Positions 6,803 to 14,956 of a stretch of 16,637 bases of DNA are shown here, one piece after another; the first letter of the stretch is position 1; each line of letters starts with the position of its first letter. The stretch spans positions 1-16,637 of the forward strand of contig CAKSVK010000074.1 in the NCBI GenBank assembly GCA_934502905.1, written 5' to 3'. This stretch comes from an uncultured Chitinophagaceae bacterium (lineage in GTDB: Bacteria > Bacteroidota > Bacteroidia > Chitinophagales > Chitinophagaceae). A program made the translations under genes and the position numbers. The notes beneath the pieces are model-generated. The model made no database searches. It was not told the DNA's origin and was given only the letters and a program-made list of their open reading frames with translations.

Positions 6803-7846
6803 TCACCGCTTTTGCAACAGGAATAAAGACCAAACCAGGGAGACCATAAATAACATGGCAACAAACTGGTGCAACACACCGAACCAAACCAAAGCAATGG
6901 TATCGGGGGAATACAGTACTGTGAGGATTCCCAGCAGTACTTGTATCAATACCAGCGCCAACGGTATGAACCGGGTACGATAGAACCAGGTACCTTTTGC
7001 AACACTTCGGGATTTTACATACCAAACGATCGTTAATAACGTCAGCAGGTAAGCCAGTCCCCGGTGAATAAACTGTACCATAAATGGATTATTGAAATAA
7101 TTGGCGCCCCCTTCCGTCCCAAACAAGCTTTCCGGAAACCATTCGCCATTTATAGTGGGCCAGGTAGGGGCAGCCGTAGCGGCTTTCAGACCTGCCATAA
7201 AACCACCATAAGTGAGCTGCACCCACAGGAAAATGAACAATATCCAGGTTATACGTTGCAGCCCCTTATTGCCCAGGAATTGCCCGGGTGGCACCAGCAG
7301 CTGCAGGGCGAACCATATGGTATATGCCAGCAAAATAAGCGCCGCCACGAAATGAGTGGCCAGCTCCACATGCCCCACAAAATACTTTTCAGGTACCAAC
7401 CCGCTTTTTACCATTATCCAGCCAATAGCGCCCTGGATAGCTCCCAGAAAAAAAAGTATCAGCAGGGGCAACACCATTTCTTTTCGGAATTTCTTTGTTG
7501 CCAGGAAATATACAAATCCTACCAGGAAGACAATTCCCAATAACCTGGCCCAGAAACGATGGAACCATTCCCAGAAAAAAATGAACTTGAAGTCGGAAAG
7601 GCTGAAATCGGCATGAATATATTTAAATTGATCCGTTTGCCGGTACTTGTCAAACTCTGCCTGCCAGGCGGCATCTCCTATCGGGGGCAGCATGCCGGTA
7701 ATAGGTTTCCATTCTGTTATGGATAGTCCGGACTCCGTCAGCCGGGTGATTCCCCCCAGCAGCACCTGTATCATGATCATTACCACGCCCGTAATCAACC
7801 ACCAGGCCACCAGCTTATCTGACTTTTTCAGAGAAAACGAATTCAT
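6803..7846 (-). CDS. ctaA: Haem A synthase, COX15/CtaA family
   Basis: Membrane enzyme that oxidises the C8 methyl of haem O to the formyl group of haem A for cytochrome aa3 oxidases. From ATG 7846 it has 347 residues and about eight membrane helices in two similar halves. The family signature GGITRLTESGLSITEWKPITG spans residues 31-51. Four probable haem-ligand histidines are visible: EWFHR (His96), ELATHF (His165), FIHRG (His261) and GVLHQF (His326). The length and the insert between the halves fit the COX15-like type rather than short Bacillus CtaA. The frame is open to 7882, but a near-consensus promoter lies between 7852 and 7882, so the 12 extra residues are probably not made. The neighbouring genes are not cytochrome oxidase genes. 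Confidence 0.93.
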   Translation of the reverse strand: MNSFSLKKSDKLVAWWLITGVVMIMIQVLLGGITRLTESGLSITEWKPITGMLPPIGDAAWQAEFDKYRQTDQFKYIHADFSLSDFKFIFFWEWFHRFWARLLGIVFLVGFVYFLATKKFRKEMVLPLLILFFLGAIQGAIGWIMVKSGLVPEKYFVGHVELATHFVAALILLAYTIWFALQLLVPPGQFLGNKGLQRITWILFIFLWVQLTYGGFMAGLKAATAAPTWPTINGEWFPESLFGTEGGANYFNNPFMVQFIHRGLAYLLTLLTIVWYVKSRSVAKGTWFYRTRFIPLALVLIQVLLGILTVLYSPDTIALVWFGVLHQFVAMLFMVSLVWSLFLLQKR

Positions 7847-7851
7847 GGGCG

Positions 7852-7882
7852 CAAAGGTAGGCAAGTAGCGGGATGGTGGCAA
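7852..7882 (-). promoter_or_regulatory. Promoter of the haem A synthase gene
   Basis: On the minus strand, TTG (7882-7880), a 20-base spacer and TACCTTTG (7859-7852) match the Bacteroidota pattern TTTG-N19-21-TAnnTTTG. The -7 element ends only five bases before the ATG at 7846. The transcript should therefore have almost no leader, and translation cannot use the in-frame ATG at 7882. Confidence 0.6.
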
Positions 7883-7907
7883 GTATGAAAGCCGCCGGTA
7901 AGGGATA

Positions 7908-8657
7908 CTATTTCAGGAAAATAAATACCGCACCGGCAAAAGTAAGTATCATCACCAGCTTGCGGTAACTATCATCTTTTATCATGCCCACAATTTTAAC
8001 ACCCAGCCAGAACCCGGCCGCAAGCGCCGGTAGCAATATCAGGTTGATACTTAAAGTATGCACCGTAACATTTTTCCATATAAATGCCTGCAGGGGTAGC
8101 TTAAAAAAGTTCATCACCAGGAAAAACCAGGCAGCCGTACCGATGAATTCATTTTTGGGCAGTCGCATGGCCAGAAAATAAATGTTCGCCAACGGACCGG
8201 CCAGGTTCCCGATCATAGTAGCTACGCCTGACAACAGTCCTATGGAGCCGATAAAGAGCCTGTTCCCCGGAATAGTGAGATTTTTTTTAGCTTCCATTAC
8301 AACCATAGCTACCACGATCAGGATAATAAAAGCTGCCATAATTTTACGAAAAGTGGCTTCATCCATATCTTTTCCTACAAAAACACCTGCAAGGATACCC
8401 ACTACCATCCAGGGGATCAGCCTCCAGAAGTGCTTCCACTGTACATGACGGTTATAGTAACGCACCGCCATAACATCCGCAACGCAAAGCAATGGCAGTA
8501 CCACACCGGTAGATGCTTTTCCACCCAGCACAATGGCCATAATGGTCACATTCAGCATTTCCACCCCCTTCAACCCTGCTTTTGACAAGCCAAGGAAAAA
8601 AGCACCAAGGGACAAAAGCAGCCATTGAGAAACGGGTAATTGAGCAAGGACATCCAT
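7908..8657 (-). CDS. TSUP family (TauE/SafE-like) membrane permease
   Basis: 249 residues, almost wholly hydrophobic, with about eight predicted helices in two repeats. The repeats start near WLLLSLGAFFLGLSKAGLKG (about 12-31) and RLFIGSIGLLSGVATMIGN (about 133-151), each with the Gly-rich turn typical of the sulfite exporter TauE/SafE (TSUP) family. Members move small, often sulphur-containing anions such as sulfite or sulfoacetate across the inner membrane, but the substrate cannot be predicted here. It ends 61 bases before the haem A synthase start. That gene has its own promoter, so the two need not form an operon. Upstream, minus-strand TACCTTCG at 8696-8689 is a one-mismatch -7 candidate in the 108-base divergent region shared with the dGTPase gene. 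Confidence 0.85.
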   Translation of the reverse strand: MDVLAQLPVSQWLLLSLGAFFLGLSKAGLKGVEMLNVTIMAIVLGGKASTGVVLPLLCVADVMAVRYYNRHVQWKHFWRLIPWMVVGILAGVFVGKDMDEATFRKIMAAFIILIVVAMVVMEAKKNLTIPGNRLFIGSIGLLSGVATMIGNLAGPLANIYFLAMRLPKNEFIGTAAWFFLVMNFFKLPLQAFIWKNVTVHTLSINLILLPALAAGFWLGVKIVGMIKDDSYRKLVMILTFAGAVFIFLK

Positions 8658-8753
8658 TTATCCGGAATATTGATGTAAAAACCGGCGGCGAAGGTAGCTC
8701 ACTTGTTTTAAACATCCATCAGAACAGCTAACTGCGCATATGGTATTGATTAT

Positions 8754-8760
8754 TATCTTG
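8754..8760 (+). promoter_or_regulatory. Weak -7 candidate of the dGTPase gene
   Basis: TATCTTG followed by CAGCC and the ATG at 8766. It looks like the TATCTTTG element minus one T, at the same short distance from the start codon as in the haem A synthase gene. No -33 TTG was found at the right distance. Confidence 0.3.
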
Positions 8761-8765
8761 CAGCC

Positions 8766-10151
8766 ATGCAATGGCAACATCTATACAGCTCCCGGAGAAG
8801 CGGCGGCAGCAATAAAAGCAATGCAGCCGCCCAGCAGGTCCGTACCTCATTTGTACGGGATTACGACCGCCTGATATTTTCTTCTGCCTTCAGGCGGCTG
8901 CAGAACAAAACGCAGGTATTTCCGCTGCCCGGCGCCGTTTTTGTGCATAACCGCCTTACACATAGCCTGGAAGTATCCAGTGTCGGCAGAAGCCTTGGAA
9001 AAGCAATTGGAGATGCCCTGTCTGATAAATACCCGAACGAACCTGAAAATTTCCGGGAGTTCTACCGGTATGAGCTGCCTTCTGTGATTGCTGCAGCCTG
9101 TCTTGCACATGATATCGGTAATCCGCCTTTCGGGCATAGCGGAGAAGACGCCATCCGTATATTTTTCAGGGAGTTGGGAGGGGATGCCCGGAAAAGATTT
9201 ACACAGGAGCTCAGCGAAAGCGAACAGCGGGATCTTACTTATTTCGAAGGAAATGCCAATGCCTTCCGCACCCTTACCCATCATTTTAACGAAGAACGAA
9301 AAGGTGGATTTCAACTGACCTATGCTACCCTTGCCAGCATCATAAAATATCCGTGCGATTCTGTAGCAGGTTTTAACAAGGAAAGGCTGGTCACCAAGAA
9401 ATCGGGATTCTTAACTACGGAAGCCGGGACTTACCTCAGTATAGCCGAAGCGCTGGATATTCCCCGGCTGGACAGCTCCGGGCTGGTTTTCGCCCGTCAT
9501 CCGTTTGTATACCTGGTAGAAGCAGCGGATGATATCTGCTACCGGATCATCGATTTTGAAGACGCCCACCGGCTGGGGATCATCTCTATAGATAACATTG
9601 CTGACCTGTTCCTTGCTTTTTTTAACGACGAGCAGGAGTATGAGGCAAGGAACAATGTTGAGCAAACATTCAAGGGCATCAAAGACGACAACAAAAAGAT
9701 CCAGTTCCTGAGAGCCAGGGTCATCAACCTGCTGGTACAAAAGCTCTGCGATATCTTCATGAAAGAGGAAATATCCTTATTAAATGGCACACTCAATGAA
9801 CCGCTGATCAACCTGCTTTCACCCGGCCTTAACGGGATCATTAACGCCATCGACAAATATTCCTATAGCAACATTTATAATCACCGGTCAGTTGTTGAGA
9901 TAGAATTAGCGGGCTATACTGTCATCGGTTACCTTTTAAAAGAATTCGTGTATGCTATCCTGAATCCATCCAGCATGAAATCAAAAAAATTGCTTCAGTT
10001 GATCCCCTCACAATTTCCGGTATCAAATGAAAACAGTTTATATCAAAACCTGCAGTCTGTGACCGACTATATCGCCGGCATGACGGACCTGTATGCTGTA
10101 GACCTGTATCATAAAATGACCGGCAACAGCTTTTCCGTTTCGGGGTTTTAA
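8766..10151 (+). CDS. dgt: Deoxyguanosinetriphosphate triphosphohydrolase (dGTPase), HD superfamily
   Basis: 461 residues. Dgt enzymes hydrolyse dGTP to deoxyguanosine and tripolyphosphate and so trim the dNTP pool. All HD-domain metal ligands are visible: NRLTHSLEV (His66), ACLAHDIGNPPFGHSGE (His115, Asp116, His124) and a distal Asp in VEAADDICYRI (Asp255 or 256). FRRLQNKTQVFPL near residue 42 and FEGNANAFRTLTH near 160 are further dGTPase signatures. The length is normal for the type 1 (long) dGTPase group. It is single and divergent from the TSUP gene, and it converges on the histidine kinase gene. The MazG gene nearby is another nucleotide-pool enzyme, but it belongs to a separate transcript. 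Confidence 0.92.
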   Translation: MQWQHLYSSRRSGGSNKSNAAAQQVRTSFVRDYDRLIFSSAFRRLQNKTQVFPLPGAVFVHNRLTHSLEVSSVGRSLGKAIGDALSDKYPNEPENFREFYRYELPSVIAAACLAHDIGNPPFGHSGEDAIRIFFRELGGDARKRFTQELSESEQRDLTYFEGNANAFRTLTHHFNEERKGGFQLTYATLASIIKYPCDSVAGFNKERLVTKKSGFLTTEAGTYLSIAEALDIPRLDSSGLVFARHPFVYLVEAADDICYRIIDFEDAHRLGIISIDNIADLFLAFFNDEQEYEARNNVEQTFKGIKDDNKKIQFLRARVINLLVQKLCDIFMKEEISLLNGTLNEPLINLLSPGLNGIINAIDKYSYSNIYNHRSVVEIELAGYTVIGYLLKEFVYAILNPSSMKSKKLLQLIPSQFPVSNENSLYQNLQSVTDYIAGMTDLYAVDLYHKMTGNSFSVSGF

Positions 10152-10408
10152 AGCAAACCGTTAGGACGCTGAAAGGTGCAGCGACTGAATGACGCAGCCA
10201 GGCAGACCTGCCCTCCCCTGCCGAACGGCAAAGAGGGGTAGGTGTCACTGATAGATTTATCTGTATTCCCCCTGCAGGTGGGGACATGCGCAGGGGCAAA
10301 TCACCCGGCTGTGTGTCCTCACACAACTTTCCCAGGATACCTGTTCAAGATCGTTTACGCTATATGCAGGCAACCTGTAGCACACTGCAAATACACAAGA
10401 AGTCAGGC
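10152..10408. other. Convergent intergenic region with several short hairpins
   Basis: 257 bases between the ends of the dGTPase and histidine kinase genes, with no convincing ORF. Short perfect inverted repeats follow one another: CGCTG/CAGCG (10167-10171, 10179-10183), GGCAG/CTGCC (10201-10205, 10208-10212), TGCCG/CGGCA (10219-10223, 10226-10230, flanked by CCCTC and GAGGG) and TGTGTG/CACACA (10310-10315, 10320-10325). None is followed by a strong T-run on either strand. They may form one structured RNA end or a worn repeat element; at least one probably serves as a shared terminator. Confidence 0.4.
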
Positions 10409-13400
10409 TTATAAATCTGTATGCTCGGCATAAACGGGTAATTCAACATAAAAGGTTGTGCCATCTCCTTCCTGTGTCCTGAACCAGATTGTACCTCTTG
10501 CCTGCTCCACAATTCCTTTACACATCGCCAGCCCCAACCCTGTTCCCGAAGTTTTGGTAGTGAAATTGGGCGTAAAAATATTTTTTATAAGCGTCGGGGG
10601 TATACCGGTACCTGTATCGGTTATGCTAAAAGTAACAGTTCCGTTCTCCCGTGTTTCAGACACTACTACGGTTCCTGTTTCCTCCTCCGGGATGGCTTCC
10701 ATCGCATTCTGAAGCAGGTTGGTAAACAGCCTGTTGATCTGTGTCTTATCTGCTTCCACCATTACCGGCTCTTCGGGAGCCTGCCATATGATCTGCACCC
10801 GCTCCTGCACATCGTGTAGGGATACCAGTGAATTCAATACCGTATTCACATCAAATATCTCATTCTTTGCATTGCCGATATTGGCGAATTGAGAAAACTC
10901 CGATGCGATACGGGAAAGATGATCGATCTGCTCCACCAGTGTCTGGGCCACGTTGGATGATAATTCTTTCAGGTTGGGGGCGTTATTATAGATTGCCTTC
11001 TGCAGGTACTGTATGCTTAGCTTCATCGGGGTCAGCGGATTCTTGATCTCATGGGCTACCTGCCGGGCCATTTCCCGCCAGGCACCTTCCCTTTCCGTCT
11101 TGGCGAGTGCCGCTACGCTATCTTCCAGCTTCTCTACCATTTTATTATATTCCTTTACAAGATCCGATATCTCATCATTCTTCTTCCATTCTATCGTGGC
11201 ATTATGCCTGCCAATATTTACGTCTTTCATCATGGAGCTTATCAACGCAAATGAATTAGCGATCCTGTTGGTCAGGAACAGAGAAATAACACCTGCTAAT
11301 AAAAATATAAATGCATTCAGGTTAATGATCGTCACCAGGAAGCTGGATATCTCCTGCTTCAACCTCGTTTGCGAGTTGAAATAAGGAATATTCAGGTAAG
11401 CAACCGCCTTCCGGTCATCATTCAGCACCGGCACATAAATGCTCAGGTAATCCATTTTCCCGTAAGCCTCCCGCTGCACATACTGTATCTTTTTCTGCCT
11501 GCTGAGATTATGAAATGCAATAGGATCCATCATCTGGCTCAATACACCTTTGGTATATACAAAAGGCTGCGAAGACACCTGCAGCGTTCCGTCAGAGTTA
11601 TAAAGATTGAGATCAGTATTGTGCACAATAGAAAGGTCGTTGACCTGCTGCCGGATCGTCTTGCTATACGAAGTATCATATACCTGCACACTGTTATATG
11701 CAACCCTTTTATCGCTGATTTTATTTTTCAGCTCTCCTGATATATCCTGTATGGACCTGCTCAATTTATCACGGTTACTTTTATTATAAGAAGCGCGGAA
11801 AAACATGATCGTGGCCGTAACAATAACAATAAAAGAAAATATGCTGACAAAAAGAACAGTCGCATAAATCTGCGAACGGATATTGAACTGAAGTATCTTG
11901 CGTAAAAGAGTCCACCGGAATCCGGACAGGATAATAACACTGGCCAACTGAAATAAGAACAGCAGTAAAAGGAACGCGCAAAACAAATAGGCAAACAAGG
12001 TAATGGCTTCCATTAACAAGCTGCTTCTCTTGGTTATCACCACTACTTTATTACCTGACTTATACCAGAGTTCACTGTTACCATTCGCCTGTCTTTCTTC
12101 AAACTCCAGTCCGGGGGGAAGGGCTCCGTTCAATGAGGTCGGGAAACTATAGTCGTTAACATATGACAGCAAAATATCATTCTCGTAAATCGCGTAGGCG
12201 TAATCGGGGGAATATTCAAAAGAATAGTCTTCTGTTTGCTTAAACAGCTCGGGGTACAAAGCTTCCGTACTATAACGCTTGGGATTAGCCAACATAAAAA
12301 CATAGGCTACAGTATGGTCGGCGCTATCCCTGATCTCCCTTTGGTAGATATAGCTGAACTTATCAGAAGCAGCTTCATAATACCGGAGCCCTCTTACATT
12401 GGTACTTTTTCCCTGTACCGAATACGTACTGTTCAATTCTTCAAAGCTCAGCTTTTCCGTTCCGACCAACGGTTTCGCATCCTTTGTATAAAAGAACAGG
12501 TCCGTATCATACTTATTTTGATAGGCTGCAAAATTAGCGTTGATGATGCTGTCTTTAAATCGCAGTGCATCCAAAGGCCTGCTCAAACGTGGAAGATTGG
12601 TAAGAAAGAAATTGTTGGTAAAACCCTGCACCGCCATATTCAACAATCTTTCGCTGGACGGGTCTGCCTGTACAGCCAGCTTTTCCGCAGTCCGCTTTCT
12701 TAATTCCAGCTCCTTACTGCGGTTTTCGAAAAATATTACGGCGGCTATGGATACAGAAAAAACAAATATCCAGAAAAGAACATTGCCCATTAAAAACTTC
12801 TTCCTGACAAAACTGAGATCAACCTTCTCAATAAGGTACACATATACCAGCAGCCATACCAGGGTAGAGAGCTCGAATAATATATACGGGCTATTAATAC
12901 GGAATGTGAGCATTATTAATCCCGTAACAGCAATGACAGCCCGCTTATAATAGCGGTTCCGGTTGTCCATCAACGATTCCAGGAGCACCAGCGTAAGCTG
13001 TGTAAAAATGAAATAACTTAACGATACACAACAGAGCACCAGGAATCCGAAGAAGCTGTAAATGGTAAGACTGAAAAAGTTGGTTACATCAAAGGATATC
13101 TGTGAATCAGAAATCAGGCTCCTGGTAATATGGCTGCAGACAAGCGTACTGATCAGCAGTATGGCAGAGAGCAAAACAATCAGCAATATTCTCAAAGCAC
13201 CATTCTTTACCGTCAGCGTAATCTTGTTTTCCGTAAACTGTAACCGGGCAAACAACACGATCCAGAAAAACAGAAGACTATTGATCAGGAGATCGCCCAG
13301 GGAACGGGCAATAAGTCCGGAACCATAAATTGCGGGGTCAAACAGGTCGAACTGACGTAAGCTGTTACTGATCACCGTGTAGGTCAAAATCCGCAACCCG

Positions 13401-14173
13401 GTAAAAACTAAAGTAAGAAAAGCGATTCCCCGCCATGCCCCCCACCTCCGGGAAATAGAAACCGCTACATTATACAAAAAGAATAACAAAAAGACAGACC
13501 CTGCTATCCTGAGTAAAACCGTTACCCAGTCATACGTTTGTATATCGGGCGTCTTTTTGGGATTGAGGTAAAAAAGCACATCGCCGTACCTGGTTTTGAT
13601 CGGAAAGCCCGTGACCGAATCATCAATTGAATAGTTATTTTCAATATTGCTGTTGATCACAAAACCGTTGCGCAGGTATTCGCTCTCCAGCACATATTGA
13701 CGACGTATAGGCAACAGGTAAAGGGCCAAAATATGCTTATCCTGCAGGAAAACAGATTTTCTGATCACTTCATATTGCCCATTGGATAATGAGGCCAGGT
13801 AAGGCCCGTCGCTTATTTCGAGTACTTCTTTGGTGGGACAAACAGCCTGGGTATTCCAGAATAAAAGCTCATACTCCTGCCCTACCCTTTTTTCGTACAA
13901 AAAAACTTTATAGTCTGTCTCCGCCAGCGCCTTTACTTCCTCTTCTGTCTCCAAACCATTCAGAATCTTACCGATCAATGCAGTATCACCCAGAAACTCC
14001 ATAAAGCTTCTTTCATTACTGTAGATATAACTTTCCAACGATTTTTTTACACCATTGGGTGAAGAAGAGTAAGACCAATAATTGCTGAAAATAAAAGAAA
14101 GCGTAAACAGCCATGCAGTACCTATGAGCAGGTACCCGTTCCTGTATATGATATCTGACCAGAATCTTTTCAA
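10409..14173 (-). CDS. Giant multi-pass sensor histidine kinase (NtrY-like catalytic core), orphan
   Basis: 1254 residues. The C-terminus is a complete kinase: HAMP-like linker at about 968-1018, H-box RQVAHEIKNPLTPMKLS with phospho-acceptor His1041, N-box LFTNLLQNAMEAI (about 1149-1161), G1 ITDTGTGIPP (Asp1186) and G2 SGTGLGLAM (about 1209-1217). The NPLTPMKLSIQ H-box resembles NtrY. The N-terminal part is unusual. After a first helix (about 13-31) comes an extracytoplasmic domain, then a cluster of about seven helices (218-482), a second extracytoplasmic domain (about 485-720), two helices (about 721-750 and 770-793), a third extracytoplasmic domain (about 795-945) and a last helix. The signal is unknown, and no response regulator is nearby. 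The start codon is TTG, overlapping the mazG stop (TTGA), with AGGA four bases upstream. The first ATG would remove helix 1. Confidence 0.88.
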   Translation of the reverse strand: MKRFWSDIIYRNGYLLIGTAWLFTLSFIFSNYWSYSSSPNGVKKSLESYIYSNERSFMEFLGDTALIGKILNGLETEEEVKALAETDYKVFLYEKRVGQEYELLFWNTQAVCPTKEVLEISDGPYLASLSNGQYEVIRKSVFLQDKHILALYLLPIRRQYVLESEYLRNGFVINSNIENNYSIDDSVTGFPIKTRYGDVLFYLNPKKTPDIQTYDWVTVLLRIAGSVFLLFFLYNVAVSISRRWGAWRGIAFLTLVFTGLRILTYTVISNSLRQFDLFDPAIYGSGLIARSLGDLLINSLLFFWIVLFARLQFTENKITLTVKNGALRILLIVLLSAILLISTLVCSHITRSLISDSQISFDVTNFFSLTIYSFFGFLVLCCVSLSYFIFTQLTLVLLESLMDNRNRYYKRAVIAVTGLIMLTFRINSPYILFELSTLVWLLVYVYLIEKVDLSFVRKKFLMGNVLFWIFVFSVSIAAVIFFENRSKELELRKRTAEKLAVQADPSSERLLNMAVQGFTNNFFLTNLPRLSRPLDALRFKDSIINANFAAYQNKYDTDLFFYTKDAKPLVGTEKLSFEELNSTYSVQGKSTNVRGLRYYEAASDKFSYIYQREIRDSADHTVAYVFMLANPKRYSTEALYPELFKQTEDYSFEYSPDYAYAIYENDILLSYVNDYSFPTSLNGALPPGLEFEERQANGNSELWYKSGNKVVVITKRSSLLMEAITLFAYLFCAFLLLLFLFQLASVIILSGFRWTLLRKILQFNIRSQIYATVLFVSIFSFIVIVTATIMFFRASYNKSNRDKLSRSIQDISGELKNKISDKRVAYNSVQVYDTSYSKTIRQQVNDLSIVHNTDLNLYNSDGTLQVSSQPFVYTKGVLSQMMDPIAFHNLSRQKKIQYVQREAYGKMDYLSIYVPVLNDDRKAVAYLNIPYFNSQTRLKQEISSFLVTIINLNAFIFLLAGVISLFLTNRIANSFALISSMMKDVNIGRHNATIEWKKNDEISDLVKEYNKMVEKLEDSVAALAKTEREGAWREMARQVAHEIKNPLTPMKLSIQYLQKAIYNNAPNLKELSSNVAQTLVEQIDHLSRIASEFSQFANIGNAKNEIFDVNTVLNSLVSLHDVQERVQIIWQAPEEPVMVEADKTQINRLFTNLLQNAMEAIPEEETGTVVVSETRENGTVTFSITDTGTGIPPTLIKNIFTPNFTTKTSGTGLGLAMCKGIVEQARGTIWFRTQEGDGTTFYVELPVYAEHTDL

Positions 14174-14946
14174 GCGTTCCTGTTTTGTATTTTCACCCTG
14201 TTCCAGATTTCATCCATTTCCGCCAGTGTCATTTGCATAAGATCTTTTCCTTCTGCCAGGGCTGCTTTTTCCATCTCAGTAAATCGTTTGATAAATTTAC
14301 GATTTGTTTTTTCAAGCGCTGCTTCCGCGTCTATATGCAAAAACCGTGCATAGTTTACCAGTGAAAATACAAGATCTCCGTATTCTTCCTCAATAGCTTC
14401 TTTTTCCCCATCAGCAACCGCCTGCTGCAGTTCCGACATTTCTTCCCTGACCTTCTCCCACACCTGCGACGTCTCGTCCCATTCAAAACCTACCTGTTTC
14501 GCTTTTTCCTGCAACCGCATGGCCTTTACCGTTGCGGGAAGTGAAACAGGCACCCCCTGCAATACAGATTTTTTACCTTCCTTTAACTTTATCTTTTCCC
14601 AGTTCCGTTTTACATCCTCCTCATTTTCCACCTTTACATCACCATATATATGCGGATGCCGGTGTATCAGTTTTTCACAAACCGCGTTGATCATTTCGTC
14701 AAGGGTAAATCTTTTTTCCTCCTTACCAATTTTTGCATAAAAAACCAGGTGGAGCATCAGGTCGCCCAGCTCTTCTTTTATACCCTGCCAGTCATTCTCT
14801 GTGATAGCGTCCGCCAGCTCGTATGTCTCTTCAATGGTAAGGGACCGCAATGTATGGATCGTCTGCTTTTTATCCCAGGGGCACTTTTCACGCAGATCGT
14901 CCATGATATTTACCAGTCGTATAAATGCCTTTTCTATCTCTTCCAT
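14170..14946 (-). CDS. mazG: MazG nucleoside triphosphate pyrophosphohydrolase
   Basis: 258 residues with two MazG domains, as in E. coli MazG. The first opens with the signature KCPWDKKQTIHTLRSLTIEE (residues 21-40) and carries the metal-binding acidic sets EETYE (39-43) and EELGD (58-62). The second repeats the pattern with EEMSE (168-172) and EEYGD (187-191). The connecting stretch KKSVLQGVPVSLPATVKAMRLQEKAKQVGF is the conserved MazG linker (given here from residue 125). The enzyme hydrolyses NTPs and dNTPs to monophosphate and pyrophosphate; known roles include removing aberrant nucleotides and lowering (p)ppGpp. It starts 10 bases after the DUF3667 gene and its stop overlaps the kinase TTG start, so the three genes form one unit. 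Confidence 0.94.
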   Translation of the reverse strand: MEEIEKAFIRLVNIMDDLREKCPWDKKQTIHTLRSLTIEETYELADAITENDWQGIKEELGDLMLHLVFYAKIGKEEKRFTLDEMINAVCEKLIHRHPHIYGDVKVENEEDVKRNWEKIKLKEGKKSVLQGVPVSLPATVKAMRLQEKAKQVGFEWDETSQVWEKVREEMSELQQAVADGEKEAIEEEYGDLVFSLVNYARFLHIDAEAALEKTNRKFIKRFTEMEKAALAEGKDLMQMTLAEMDEIWNRVKIQNRNA

Positions 14947-14956
14947 ATTTTCTTGT

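Noticed and set aside
7847..7882. Upstream ATG (7882) as the haem A synthase start
   Set aside because: The predicted promoter lies between it and ATG 7846, and the added 12 residues are not expected before the first helix of this family.
10242..10433. 63-residue plus-strand ORF between the dGTPase and kinase genes
   Set aside because: It runs antisense into the kinase 3' end, crosses the hairpins, and shows no protein-like pattern or start signal.
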